A DNA stretch of 39,613 bases. Source: a virus. The notes beneath the pieces are model-generated. The model ran no database searches and was not told where the DNA came from. It saw nothing but the letters and a program-made list of their open reading frames with translations. Location of the stretch: positions 1 to 39,613 of the IMG/VR virus record IMGVR_UViG_3300045970_000995. The stretch is one strand, 5' to 3'. The first letter of the stretch is position 1. Every line of letters starts with the position of its first letter. Positions 28,234 through 37,728 of the stretch are shown here, piece after piece. The position numbers were made by a program, and so were the translations under genes.

Positions 28234-29196
28234 ATGGCACGCCTGACACGCAACACCACGATTCTCGCCAAGATCGAAACGACGCCTGGCACCGATTCGA
28301 CGCCGACCGGCGCCGCCAACGCGATGCTGGTGTCGAATTTCAGCAGCAATCCGCTGGCCGCCAGCAACGTCGATCGCAATCTGATCCGCGGATACATGGG
28401 TGGTTCCGAGCAACTGGTCGGCGCGGCGCACATCGAGATCAACTTCGACGTCGAGCTGCAGGGTTCCGGCACCGCCGGCACCGTTCCGGCCTGGGATGTC
28501 ATCCTGCGCGCCTGCGGCTTTGCCGGTGTCACCACCGCCGCCAGCCGCGTCGATTACACGCCGATTTCGCAAACCTTCGAATCAGCGACCATCTACTATT
28601 ACGACGATGGCGTGCTGCACAAACTGTTGATGGCGCGCGGCGATATCGGCGCCATCAAGATGAGTGTCGGCGAACGGCCGGTGATCAGCTGCAAGTTCCA
28701 GGGGCTCGACGGCGGCATCAGCGCCGTCGCCAATCCCGCGGTCACCCTCACCGGCTGGAAGACGCCGCTGACCGTCAATGATGCCAATACCGGCGACGTC
28801 ACTGTCGGCTGCACCTACGCTACCAGCGCCTTGACCGGCGGCACCATCTACCCGTCGCGCGGCCTTGAGCTGGCACTCGGCAACAAGGTCGCCTATACCG
28901 GCCTGCTCGGCGGCGAATCGATCGACATTACCGACCGCGCCGCCACCGGCAAGATTGTCCTCGATCTGACCGCCGCCCAGGAAGTGACCTTCATGGGCAC
29001 TGTCAAGGCCAACACGGTGCAGAGCTTGGGCTTCGTGCATGGCACCACCGCCGGCTTGAAGGTGCTGGTGCATGCCCCGGCGGTGCAGTTGATCAACCCC
29101 AGCAAACAGGACGTCAACGGCCGCCGCCTGATCGGCTACGACCTGCGCCTGGTGCCGGTCTCCGGTAACGACGAACTGCGCATCGTGGCGCTGTAA
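28234..29196 (+). CDS. Major tail tube protein
   Basis: The 320-aa protein (MARLTRNTTILAKIETTPGT, DRNLIRGYMGGSEQLVGAAH, IEINFDVELQGSGTAGTVPA) is typical of siphophage tail tube proteins. It has a jelly-like beta core and a C-terminal region ending YDLRLVPVSGNDELRIVAL. It polymerises into the hollow tail. No sheath gene is nearby, which supports a non-contractile tail. Confidence 0.88.
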   Translation: MARLTRNTTILAKIETTPGTDSTPTGAANAMLVSNFSSNPLAASNVDRNLIRGYMGGSEQLVGAAHIEINFDVELQGSGTAGTVPAWDVILRACGFAGVTTAASRVDYTPISQTFESATIYYYDDGVLHKLLMARGDIGAIKMSVGERPVISCKFQGLDGGISAVANPAVTLTGWKTPLTVNDANTGDVTVGCTYATSALTGGTIYPSRGLELALGNKVAYTGLLGGESIDITDRAATGKIVLDLTAAQEVTFMGTVKANTVQSLGFVHGTTAGLKVLVHAPAVQLINPSKQDVNGRRLIGYDLRLVPVSGNDELRIVAL

Positions 29197-29210
29197 CCCA
29201 AGGAAAAACC

Positions 29211-29537
29211 ATGTTCAAGCTGCAACCCAATCCCACCTTCGTCGCACCGGTCCCGCTTACCCGCCTTGGCCAAGAGCCCGGCGTTATTACCTTCACCTAC
29301 CGCCATCTGGGTAACACTGAGGTCGCCGCCTGGCTTGATCGCTTGAGCGGCGGCGGCGGTACCGCCGTTCTGGCCGAGGTCATCGACGCCTGGTCCGGCG
29401 TCGCCGATGCCAATGGCGAACCGGCGGCATTCTCGATCGATTCGTTGACACAACTCTTCAATGATTTTCCGGCGGCACCGGGCGAGATCATGGACGCCTA
29501 CTTGCGCCTGCGCCGCGAGAGCCAGCTAAAAAACTGA
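29211..29537 (+). CDS. Tail assembly chaperone, short form
   Basis: The 108-aa protein (MFKLQPNPTFVAPVPLTRLG, ITFTYRHLGNTEVAAWLDRL) matches the short tail assembly chaperone that precedes the tape measure in siphophages, like lambda gpG. It ends ESQLKN with the stop immediately after a slippery heptamer, so part of the ribosomes should continue into the next frame and make a longer GT-type protein. Confidence 0.85.
   Translation: MFKLQPNPTFVAPVPLTRLGQEPGVITFTYRHLGNTEVAAWLDRLSGGGGTAVLAEVIDAWSGVADANGEPAAFSIDSLTQLFNDFPAAPGEIMDAYLRLRRESQLKN
29528..29534 (+). promoter_or_regulatory. A AAA AAC slippery site for -1 frameshifting
   Basis: The heptamer AAAAAAC lies in the correct phase (codons CTA-AAA-AAC) and is followed at once by the TGA stop of the short chaperone. 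A -1 shift leads to CTG-AAG-GCG and an open frame to 29872. This is one of the most efficient bacterial slip sequences, at the position where tail phages conserve such a shift. Confidence 0.88.
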
Positions 29538-29872
29538 AGGCGGCCGCCGCCGCGCTCGTGGGTGGCGTCCGCGATATCCAGGCCGAAGACGAGGCAGCCG
29601 CGGCCTTCGGCCTGCGCATCGAGCGAGACACTGCCGAGGTGGCGATCGATGTCTGGCCGGACAACCTGGCCGTCGTCGATGTCTTTGTCGGCATGAGTAC
29701 GCAATGGCATCGCGACCTTGACGGCAACCGCCGCGGCCTGCGCTACGAAGTGCTGCCCTGGGTGCTGCGCATGGCTGGTGTAGCCCGCGCCGATTGGCCC
29801 GACGTGCACGCCGGTATCGGGGTGATGGAGCGCGAGACGCTACGACTTTGGCGGGAGAAAGCGCATGAGTAA
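29534..29872 (+). CDS. Tail assembly chaperone, frameshift extension (DUF1799-like)
   Basis: Read after the -1 shift, this segment adds 112 aa (LKAAAAALVGGVRDIQAEDE, then VAIDVWPDNLAVVDVFVGMS, MSTQWHRD, GLRYEVLPWVLRMAGV). The region from VWPDN to WVLRMAG matches DUF1799. The full fusion from 29211 would be about 220 aa, like lambda gpGT, which links the tape measure to the tube during assembly. An in-frame GTG at 29558 could start it separately but lacks a good ribosome site. Its end overlaps the tape measure start (29865). Confidence 0.82.
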   Translation: MKAAAAALVGGVRDIQAEDEAAAAFGLRIERDTAEVAIDVWPDNLAVVDVFVGMSTQWHRDLDGNRRGLRYEVLPWVLRMAGVARADWPDVHAGIGVMERETLRLWREKAHE

Positions 29873-32339
29873 CGATGTTGTTTTAGGCATCCGCCTCACC
29901 ACTGACGGCTTCAGCGACGCGAAAAACCGCATCGCCGAACTGGCCGCCGGTTTCACCGTCGCCAGCGTTGCGACCAAGGGCCTGGAAATGGCCCTGCAGA
30001 AGGTCGGCGACGTCCTCGATTACCTGAAGGATTCGGCGCTAGCGGCGGCAAGGTATGAAACGCTCGGCGTGGCGATGGTGGTCGTTGGCAAGAATGCCAA
30101 TTACACCGCCGCGCAATTGGAAGCCGTAGCCATCGGCTTGCAGCATACCGGCATCAGCATGCTCGAATCACGCCAGGCGACCATGCAATTGGTGCAGGCG
30201 CATATCGACCTGTCGCAGGCTTCCGGGCTGGCGCGCATTGCTCAGGATGCGGCCGTGATCGGCAACATGAACTCATCGGAAGCCTTTGCCGCCCTGGTTC
30301 ATGGCGTACAGTCGGCACAGGTTGAAGTCTTGCGCACCATCGGCATCAACGTGAGCTTCGAAGACGGCTACAAAAAGCTGGCTGCTACCCTGGGCAAGAC
30401 CGCCGAGTCGCTAACAGATAACGAGAAGACGCAAGCACGGCTCAATCTGGTCATCGACAAGGGTCGCGACATAGCCGGAACCTATGAAGCGGCGATGGAC
30501 ACGGCCGGCAAGCAAATCCTCTCGATGCGGCGTTACACCGAGGATCTGAAGGTCAAGCAAGGCGAAGTCTTCAACGAAGCCTTGACGGTGGCGGTCATGG
30601 CCTACACCACGCACCTCAAGGATGCCAACGGGCAGCTGGACCAGATGGCGTCCAACAAGCAGATCGAAAGCTGGGCGCACGATCTGACCGATAGCCTGGT
30701 GTGGGTTGCCGATAGCGCCAATAACGCCGTTCTGGCGTTCCAGTTGGTTGGTAAAGCGATTGGCATGATCGCGGCAATGGGTAACACCACGCCACTGGAT
30801 TTTTCTGGGCGCACCGCCATTTGGGACGCCTACACGGCCGATCACGCCAAGATCATGGCCGGAGAAGATCGCTTCAGCAAGGCGCTCGATGCGCGCCGGG
30901 CCGCCCGAGCCGAACACGAGGCAACCGCCCTGGCTGCCCTCAAGGCCAGCAACGAAAGCTTCATGGCCTCGGTCAACTACTACGCCGGACTGCGCGAACA
31001 GGGCCTGATGTCTGAAGTGACTTATGCCAAGACTGTCAGCACCATGTTGCAGGCGGCCTATGGCGATAACCACAAATATGGCGACAGCGCGCCGCCTGCC
31101 GCGAAGCCAGCCAAGGATGCGTTCGGCGATGTCATGGCCAAGATCAACGCCAAGGAATCCGACGTTGACGCATCGTACTGGAAAGATTTGAACACCCTCA
31201 ATGCCGGCTACAAATCCGGTCGTATCGACGTTGTTGGCTATGCCGATGCTGTTCGCCGCCTGACCGAAGAACAAAAGTTCTTTACCGACGCGCAAAAGGC
31301 CGACCGCGCCCTCCAGGACGATCTCAACCGCGCCCGCGAAGCCGCCACCACCGCCATTGACCGCAGCACGTCAAGCATCGAAGCCGAAACGCGCCGCATC
31401 CGTGACCACAACCTGGAACTGATCAGCGGCAAGGATGCCCTCGAAGCGCGGCAGATCGCCCAGGACGAGGCGACCCTGGCCAGCGAACGGGCGCGCCTCG
31501 ACGAACTCGACGCCAAAGAGGTGTGCACGACCGAGACCGAGGCCCTGCGCGACAACATCGCCGCCTTGCAGGATCGCGCCAAGGCGCGCGGCGAATCCGT
31601 CAGCGCCAATGCCATCGCCAAGTCGGCGGCTGCCGCCACCAAGTTCTCCGACGATATCAGCCGCTCGCTCACCGACTCCCTGATGCGCGGCTTCCAGAAC
31701 GGCGTGCCCTTCGCCAAGAACTTCGCCGATTCGCTGCAGAGCACCCTCAAAACCGCCGTTTTGAAAGGCGTCATCGAAGCCCTCACCGATCCGATGCTGC
31801 AGAACGTCAAGCAGGTGACAAGCGGGCTGATGGGTGCGGTCTCTGGCGGTGGCGGTCTCGGCGGCATCCTCAGCCTGTTCGGCGGCGGCGGCGGCAGCAG
31901 CAGCGTCAGCGCTGCCGCCGGCATGACCGAGTCGGCGGATTCACTGGCCATCCTGTCTTCATTCGGCTTCCGCCAGGGCGGCGTCTTCGATAACTCGCCG
32001 TCCTTCCACAGTTACATCAACGGCGTCTACGACACGCCCCAGCAGTTCAAATTCGCCAACGGCGGCGTCTTCGCCGAAGCCGGCCCCGAGGCTGCCGTTC
32101 CCCTCATGAAAATGTCCGACGGCAATCTGGGCGTTCGCTCCCAGGGCGGCGGCGTGATCGTCAACGTCATGGAATCCCCCGGCAAGGGCGGCCAGGTGCA
32201 GCAGACCCAGCAAGGCGGCCAGACCATCATCACCGTCCTGGTCGAACAGGTCAAAAGCGCCTTCGCCAAGGATCTCCGCAGCCGCGGTGACTTCGCGCAG
32301 ACTATGGAAAACACCTACCCGGCCTTGAGCCGCGCCTGA
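29865..32339 (+). CDS. Tape measure protein
   Basis: The 824-aa protein sets tail length. It is mostly alpha-helical, with VVLGIRLTTDGFSDAKNRIA at the start, long charged coiled coils in the middle (QKADRALQDDLNRAREAATT and beyond) and a C-terminal glycine/serine-rich stretch (GGGLGGILSLFGGGGGSS). It ends with an FANGGVFAEAGPEAAVPLMK motif common in lambda-type tape measures. Hydrophobic pieces near 290-310 (VLAFQLVGKAIGMIAAMGN) could help membrane passage of DNA. Confidence 0.93.
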   Translation: MSNDVVLGIRLTTDGFSDAKNRIAELAAGFTVASVATKGLEMALQKVGDVLDYLKDSALAAARYETLGVAMVVVGKNANYTAAQLEAVAIGLQHTGISMLESRQATMQLVQAHIDLSQASGLARIAQDAAVIGNMNSSEAFAALVHGVQSAQVEVLRTIGINVSFEDGYKKLAATLGKTAESLTDNEKTQARLNLVIDKGRDIAGTYEAAMDTAGKQILSMRRYTEDLKVKQGEVFNEALTVAVMAYTTHLKDANGQLDQMASNKQIESWAHDLTDSLVWVADSANNAVLAFQLVGKAIGMIAAMGNTTPLDFSGRTAIWDAYTADHAKIMAGEDRFSKALDARRAARAEHEATALAALKASNESFMASVNYYAGLREQGLMSEVTYAKTVSTMLQAAYGDNHKYGDSAPPAAKPAKDAFGDVMAKINAKESDVDASYWKDLNTLNAGYKSGRIDVVGYADAVRRLTEEQKFFTDAQKADRALQDDLNRAREAATTAIDRSTSSIEAETRRIRDHNLELISGKDALEARQIAQDEATLASERARLDELDAKEVCTTETEALRDNIAALQDRAKARGESVSANAIAKSAAAATKFSDDISRSLTDSLMRGFQNGVPFAKNFADSLQSTLKTAVLKGVIEALTDPMLQNVKQVTSGLMGAVSGGGGLGGILSLFGGGGGSSSVSAAAGMTESADSLAILSSFGFRQGGVFDNSPSFHSYINGVYDTPQQFKFANGGVFAEAGPEAAVPLMKMSDGNLGVRSQGGGVIVNVMESPGKGGQVQQTQQGGQTIITVLVEQVKSAFAKDLRSRGDFAQTMENTYPALSRA

Positions 32340-32349
32340 GGCTACGACA

Positions 32350-32745
32350 ATGCCCGCCTGGCCATCCACCCTGCCATCACCGCAACACAACGGCTATTCA
32401 CTGGAACCGATCGACGCCGTGGCCAGGACCGACATGGAAGTCGGCAAGATGCGCATGCGCAGCCGCGTGACTCGCCAACCCTTGCATCTGACGGTAGCCT
32501 GGTATTTCACCAACCTGCAGCTGTCCGTCTTCGAGGCATGGTGGGAGCAACAGATCAATCGTGGCGCAGCCGCGTTCACCATCACCCTGCGCAACGGTTA
32601 CGGCGCGCAGACCGTGACCGCGCGTTTTCTCGGCCCTTACAAGGCGCCGTCGGCCGGGCGCGGCCTGGGCTGGGATGTCAGCGCCACCCTGGAAGTGGAA
32701 ACCATGACGCAACTCTCCTCGGCGGCGCTTGCGCCCTACCTGTAA
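32350..32745 (+). CDS. Minor tail protein (distal tail)
   Basis: The 131-aa protein (MPAWPSTLPSPQHNGYSLEP, RSRVTRQPLHLTVAWYFTNL, SVFEAWWEQQINRGAAAFTI) fits small distal tail proteins that follow the tape measure in D3112-like phages. Members start 'WP..LP.P...gy...p'. It probably forms part of the tail-tip ring. Confidence 0.75.
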   Translation: MPAWPSTLPSPQHNGYSLEPIDAVARTDMEVGKMRMRSRVTRQPLHLTVAWYFTNLQLSVFEAWWEQQINRGAAAFTITLRNGYGAQTVTARFLGPYKAPSAGRGLGWDVSATLEVETMTQLSSAALAPYL

Positions 32746-33273
32746 ATGACCGACGCCACCCTCAGTCAGGCCCTCAAGGAAGCCTATGCCTCCGCCCCGG
32801 CCGCCGAAACAATCTTGCATACGCTGGAATTCCGCCACCCCAGCTTCACCGTGCCGATCCGCGTGGTGCTCGACTATCAGGACCTCACCGCAACCCTCGA
32901 AGCCAGCGCGCCGCTCAACCCGTCCACCGCCGTCAATTTCACCGCCTATGCCTTCGATCTGGTGTTGCCCGAACTCGGCGTTGGCGGGACGCCGGAAATT
33001 ACCATCAGCATCGATAACGTCAGTCACGAGATTGTCAGCTACATCGACGCCGCGGCGCAGACACCGGATCTGATCGAGGTTACCTATCGGCCCTTCCTCG
33101 CCTCGACGCCGGCGGTTCCGCAGATGGACCCGCCACTGACGCTAGTAGTCACTGCCGTGACCGCCGATGTGTTTCGCGTTCAGTGTACGGCGGCCTTCGG
33201 CGACGTCGCCAACCGCAAGTTCCCCAGCGAAACCTACACGGCGGAGCGCTTCCCCGGTCTGGTGACGTCGTGA
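32746..33273 (+). CDS. DUF1833-like tail tip protein
   Basis: The 175-aa protein (EAYASAPAAETILHTLEFRH, PSFTVPIRVVLDYQDL, FTAYAFDLVLPELGVGGTPE, DVANRKFPSETYTAERFPGL) matches the DUF1833 family of phage tail-tip proteins. The terminal FPSETYTxxRFPGL is characteristic. Its ATG follows the upstream stop directly, and its stop overlaps the GTG start of the NlpC/P60 gene. Confidence 0.85.
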   Translation: MTDATLSQALKEAYASAPAAETILHTLEFRHPSFTVPIRVVLDYQDLTATLEASAPLNPSTAVNFTAYAFDLVLPELGVGGTPEITISIDNVSHEIVSYIDAAAQTPDLIEVTYRPFLASTPAVPQMDPPLTLVVTAVTADVFRVQCTAAFGDVANRKFPSETYTAERFPGLVTS

Positions 33274-33677
33274 GCCACTGGGCTGCCGCCTATATCGGCA
33301 AGCCCTGGGTGGCCGGCGCCGACGGACCCGACGCTTACGACTGCCTCGGTCTGGTCCGCGCCGTCTATCGCCAGCAGTTCGCCATCGACATTCCACGCGT
33401 CGATGCCAACGCTCATTCGCTACTGTCCTGTGCCCGCGCCTTCCGCTATTTTCCGGCCTATGACCGCTTTGCGCGGATGACCGCGCCGCGGGAACTGGAT
33501 GCCCTGCAGATGTCGCACGCCAGGGAACCGCACCACGTCGGCATCTGGCTCGACGTGGACGGCGGCGGCCTGCTCTCCGCCCTGGAAGGCATTGGTGTGG
33601 TCTTTCAATCACGCGCCGCGCTGGCCGCCGGCAACTGGAACATCACCGACATCTACCGTCTGAAAGTGGCCGCATGA
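33270..33677 (+). CDS. NlpC/P60 tail tip peptidase (lambda gpK-like)
   Basis: The 135-aa protein starts at a GTG (33270) that overlaps the upstream stop. It has the NlpC/P60 core: Cys25 in DAYDCLGLVRAVYRQQF and a His88/His89 pair in PHHVGIWLDVDGGG. Such tail-tip peptidases cut peptide crosslinks in the cell wall or process the tip during assembly. It lies between DUF1833 and TipJ, as is usual. Confidence 0.88.
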   Translation: MSHWAAAYIGKPWVAGADGPDAYDCLGLVRAVYRQQFAIDIPRVDANAHSLLSCARAFRYFPAYDRFARMTAPRELDALQMSHAREPHHVGIWLDVDGGGLLSALEGIGVVFQSRAALAAGNWNITDIYRLKVAA

Positions 33678-36600
33678 AAGCCTCCGTTACCATTTGCCGC
33701 GACCCTTTCCACCCCGGCCGCCATCGCGATACCCGCATCCTCACGCGCCGGCGCAAGATCGCCGCCCTGGCACCACGCACCCAGCAGCCGTTCATCTGCC
33801 TGATCAACGGCGCGCCGCTGCTTCGCGCCGGTTGGCAACGCAAGCTGCGCGACGGCGATCTGGTCACCTTCATCCTGCTCCCGCAGGGCGGCGGGGGTGG
33901 CGGCTCGAACCCGCTGTCCACCATCCTGATGATGGCGGTGATGGTGTTTGCCCCAGCGGTGGGGCTGTCCCTGGCCACCTCGATGGGTGTCACCAGCACC
34001 ATCGGCATCGGCCTGGTCAGGCTCGGCGTCGGCATCGTCGGCTCGGCCCTGGTCAATTCGCTGCTGCCGCCACCCAAGTTGCCGACCGCCGCCTCGGCCA
34101 ATGCGCTGGCCGCTGCCAGCCCGACTTACAGCCTGCAGGCCCAGGGCAACCAGGCGCGCATCGACCAGCCGATCCCGGTCATCTATGGGCGCATGCGCGT
34201 CTATCCCGATTTCGCAGCGATGCCCTACACCGAGTATTCCGGCAACGAGCAATACCTGTATCAGCTGCTGCTGATCGGCCAGGGTGAATACAGCATCGAA
34301 GCCATCAAGATCGAGGATACGGCGATCACCAGTTTCGAGGAGATCACCACCGAGGTGGTGGCGCCGGGCGGCTCGGTAACGTTGTTCCCGGCCAATGTGG
34401 TCACCTCCGGACTGGTGTCCGGGCAGGAAGCCTTGCTCGGTTCGCCAGTGGGCGGGTCGACCGGTTTCGTGGCCAACGCCGCCGCCACGCAAGCCAACGC
34501 CATCGGCATCGATATCGTTTGCCCGCGCGGCCTCTATTACGCCGCCGATAACGGCAGTCTCAACGCCAAGACGGTGACCTGGACGGTCGAGGCGCAGGCG
34601 ATCAACGATATCGGGACGGCCACCGGAGCCTGGGCGACGCTGGGCACGGAAACGCTAACCCGCGCCACCACCACGCCGGTGCGGCAGAGCTATCGCTATG
34701 CCGTGACTGCCGGCCGCTACCAGGTGCGTTTAACGCGCACCAACGCCAAAGACACCAGCAGCCGCGCCGGCCATGAACTCGACTGGGCTGCCATGCGCGC
34801 CTATCTGCCCGGCTCGCAAGCCTACGGCCAATGCACCATGCTGGCGGTGCGCGCCCGTGCCTCGAACAATCTCTCGGCGCAAAGTTCGCGCAAGATCAAT
34901 TGCGTCGTCACGCGCAAGCTGCCGATCTGGAGTGGCAGCACCTGGTCTGCCAACACTGCGACCCGCTCGATTGCCTGGGCTTTCGCCGATGCCTGTCGCG
35001 CGTCCTATGGCGGCAAGCTGGCCAACGCCCGCGTTAACCTCGCCCAGCTGCTGGCGCTCGATACCACCTGGACGACACGCGGCGATCAGTTCAACGGCAG
35101 CTTCGACAGCCAGGGCACGCTCTGGGAGGCACTGACCACCATCGCTCGTGCCGGCCGCGCCCAGCCCTACCTGCAGGGCGGCATCGTCAATATCGTCCGC
35201 GACCAGGCGGCAACCCTGCCGGTGGCCATGTTTACCGGCCGCAACATCGTCAAGGGCAGTTTCAAATTGACCTATGCGATGGCTTCCGATCAAAGCCCGG
35301 ACGCCGTCGAAATCAGCTATTTTGACGAGGATGTGTGGAGCTGGCGGAGCGTCACTGGCGTCGTCTCCGGCGGCACCAGCAGCAACCCTGCTAAGGTCAA
35401 ATCCGTTGGCATCACCAAACGCGCGCAGGCCTGGCGCGAGGCGATGTACATGGCCGCCTGCAATCGCTACCGGCGCCGCCACGGCGGCTTTACCACCGAG
35501 ATGGAGGGCTTTATCCCCTCGCTCAACGATCTGGCCGCGGTGTCCCATGACATGCCGCAGTGGGGCCAGTTCGGCGAAATCCTCGGCTGGGATGTGGCAA
35601 CCAAGACTTTGACCTTATCCGAACCGCTCACCTGGCCGACTGGCACCTGCTATCTGGCCTTCCGCCGCCGCGATGGATCGATGGCTGGGCCGTGGTCCGC
35701 GACGGCCGGCGCCGACGCTTATCACGCCATCATCCCCGGCTGGCTGTCGAGCACCGATCCGACCCCGGATACCGGCATCGATCGTGAGCGCAGCCATTAC
35801 GCCTTTGGCCTCGGCGCGGCACTCTACGCACCGGTGCGTGTGCTCGGCGTCAAGCCGAAATCGGACACGCAAGTCGAACTCTCCGTGGTGGTCGAGGATG
35901 ACCGCGTGCACAGCGCTGACGCTACCGGCTCGGCCCCGGCCGCGCCCGGCTGGGTGCTGCCGATTCGCAACACCGTGCCTACCGTCACTGGCCTGACTGC
36001 CACGCCGATGCTGTTCAACCCCGGCACGGTCATCATCACCTGGAATCCGGCCCCGGGCGCCGAGCACTACCTGATCGACCAATCGAGCGACGGCGTCGCC
36101 TGGACGCGCTGTGGAGACACCAGCGACACCACTTACACCACGGTGGCGCTCTACGGCGCCGCCACCATCATCCGCGTCTGCGGCGCCGGCATGGTGCGCG
36201 GCCCCTGGGCGGTGCTCGGCGGCGTCACGCCGACGCCGATCGGCACGCTGCCACCAGCGGCGCTGACCGGGCTGGCTGCCGAACAGCCCTTTGTCGGGAC
36301 CACTGCCGCCGTCAAGTGGAACGCCATGCCCGGCGCCGACAGCTACACCGTGCTGATCTATTACGGCACCGCCCTGCTGCGCACCGTGATTGGCGTCAAG
36401 GGGCTGCGCTATGCCTATTCGTTCGAGGATGCCAAGGCGGACGGCGGCCCGTACCGCGCGCTGACCTTCACCGTCTCGGCACTCTCCGGCAGCAGCGCCT
36501 CGACCGCCAGCAGCGTCACCCTGACCAATCCGCAATGCGCCGCCCCGACCAATCTGGCGGCAGTGGCGGGAGTGGGCAACATTATGGTCAGCGCCGCACC

Positions 36601-37726
36601 GGCGCCAGAAACCGATTATCTCGGGACGCGTATTTTCATGGGCACGACTTCGGGTTTCACGCCCGATCCAACCTCAGGCACCGGCAACATGATCTACGAC
36701 GGGCCGACCACCGCCTTCCTGGTCGCCGGCCTCACCTCGGTCACCACGGCGCGTTACTTCAAGATGACGCACTACGACGTCTTCGGCCAGGATAGCCCCA
36801 GCTACAGCACCGCCTCGACCACACCCCTGACCAACTCGGCCGGCCTGACCACGATCAATAGCGTACCGTCTGGAGGTGTCCTCGGCATCGCCTGGGTCGC
36901 CGATATCGTCTACAACCTCTACGACTCCAACATCTACGAGTGGCATACCACTGGCACGCCGGCCTATGTGCAGGCGGCGCCGCTGATTGCCGGCCAGCGC
37001 ATCGTTACCGGTTCGCTCAGTGCCTATTCCGGGCAGATCGGCACCATCACCGGCGGCACGCTCCAACTCGATGCCGGGGGCTGGATCAAGGGTGGGCAAA
37101 GTGCCTACAACACCGGCGTCGGCTACTGGGTCGGCTACGACTCGACGATGTACAAGCAGAGTTTCGCCAACAGCAGCGGCGACGGCTACCGCTTTGACGC
37201 ATCCGGTATGACCATTGTCGGAAACCTGACCGTCACCAGCGCCACCGAATCGGCAGTGAGCATCAACGGCGCATTTACAGCATTGACCGGCTGGTATGGC
37301 GACAGCACCAGCAACATTGCGCCCTATTCGGCAGTCTGGTCGTGGGATACGACGGCTGGCCTGAATAAGCTCAAGGTGGTCGCCCCGGCGACGCTCTATG
37401 CCACCGACGGCATGTATTCGGCCAAATTTACCGTTAGCGGCGGCGAGTTCTACCGGTTGTCGATGGATTGGCTACCGGCCAACGACGGCAACTTCGCACT
37501 TGACATCGTACTGTATTACTCCCTGCAGACGTCGTTCGCTTATTCGGCGGTGTCGCCCGCCACGATGACTGCTGCCGGCGACGATCCAACCACGCAGGTG
37601 ATTCCCATCCAGACGATCACCTTTTCCACCGGCAGCACACCTCCGTGGCAGACAACTCCGGGCGCCGTCGGAATTCCCGCCGGGGCCACCTTTGCCTCGA
37701 TCGGCCTAGTCGTCACGGCGCTCTAG
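33674..37726 (+). CDS. Central tail tip/host specificity protein (TipJ-like) with fused gpI-like domain
   Basis: The 1350-aa protein is the J-type hub. Residues 1-75 look like a small ubiquitin-like beta-grasp (CLINGAPLLRAGWQRKLRDG, DLVTFILLPQG) as in lambda gpI, joined by a GGGGGGS linker to a hydrophobic segment (83-130). The tip core begins near 155 (DQPIPVIYGRMRVYPDFAAM). Fibronectin III-like repeats lie at about 780-1000 (VTGLTATPMLFNPGTVIITW; LTGLAAEQPFVGTTAAVKWN; NLAAVAGVGNIMVSA). The end is beta-rich and may bind the receptor. It overlaps the NlpC/P60 gene by 4 bp. Confidence 0.9.
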   Translation: MKASVTICRDPFHPGRHRDTRILTRRRKIAALAPRTQQPFICLINGAPLLRAGWQRKLRDGDLVTFILLPQGGGGGGSNPLSTILMMAVMVFAPAVGLSLATSMGVTSTIGIGLVRLGVGIVGSALVNSLLPPPKLPTAASANALAAASPTYSLQAQGNQARIDQPIPVIYGRMRVYPDFAAMPYTEYSGNEQYLYQLLLIGQGEYSIEAIKIEDTAITSFEEITTEVVAPGGSVTLFPANVVTSGLVSGQEALLGSPVGGSTGFVANAAATQANAIGIDIVCPRGLYYAADNGSLNAKTVTWTVEAQAINDIGTATGAWATLGTETLTRATTTPVRQSYRYAVTAGRYQVRLTRTNAKDTSSRAGHELDWAAMRAYLPGSQAYGQCTMLAVRARASNNLSAQSSRKINCVVTRKLPIWSGSTWSANTATRSIAWAFADACRASYGGKLANARVNLAQLLALDTTWTTRGDQFNGSFDSQGTLWEALTTIARAGRAQPYLQGGIVNIVRDQAATLPVAMFTGRNIVKGSFKLTYAMASDQSPDAVEISYFDEDVWSWRSVTGVVSGGTSSNPAKVKSVGITKRAQAWREAMYMAACNRYRRRHGGFTTEMEGFIPSLNDLAAVSHDMPQWGQFGEILGWDVATKTLTLSEPLTWPTGTCYLAFRRRDGSMAGPWSATAGADAYHAIIPGWLSSTDPTPDTGIDRERSHYAFGLGAALYAPVRVLGVKPKSDTQVELSVVVEDDRVHSADATGSAPAAPGWVLPIRNTVPTVTGLTATPMLFNPGTVIITWNPAPGAEHYLIDQSSDGVAWTRCGDTSDTTYTTVALYGAATIIRVCGAGMVRGPWAVLGGVTPTPIGTLPPAALTGLAAEQPFVGTTAAVKWNAMPGADSYTVLIYYGTALLRTVIGVKGLRYAYSFEDAKADGGPYRALTFTVSALSGSSASTASSVTLTNPQCAAPTNLAAVAGVGNIMVSAAPAPETDYLGTRIFMGTTSGFTPDPTSGTGNMIYDGPTTAFLVAGLTSVTTARYFKMTHYDVFGQDSPSYSTASTTPLTNSAGLTTINSVPSGGVLGIAWVADIVYNLYDSNIYEWHTTGTPAYVQAAPLIAGQRIVTGSLSAYSGQIGTITGGTLQLDAGGWIKGGQSAYNTGVGYWVGYDSTMYKQSFANSSGDGYRFDASGMTIVGNLTVTSATESAVSINGAFTALTGWYGDSTSNIAPYSAVWSWDTTAGLNKLKVVAPATLYATDGMYSAKFTVSGGEFYRLSMDWLPANDGNFALDIVLYYSLQTSFAYSAVSPATMTAAGDDPTTQVIPIQTITFSTGSTPPWQTTPGAVGIPAGATFASIGLVVTAL

Positions 37727-37728
37727 CC

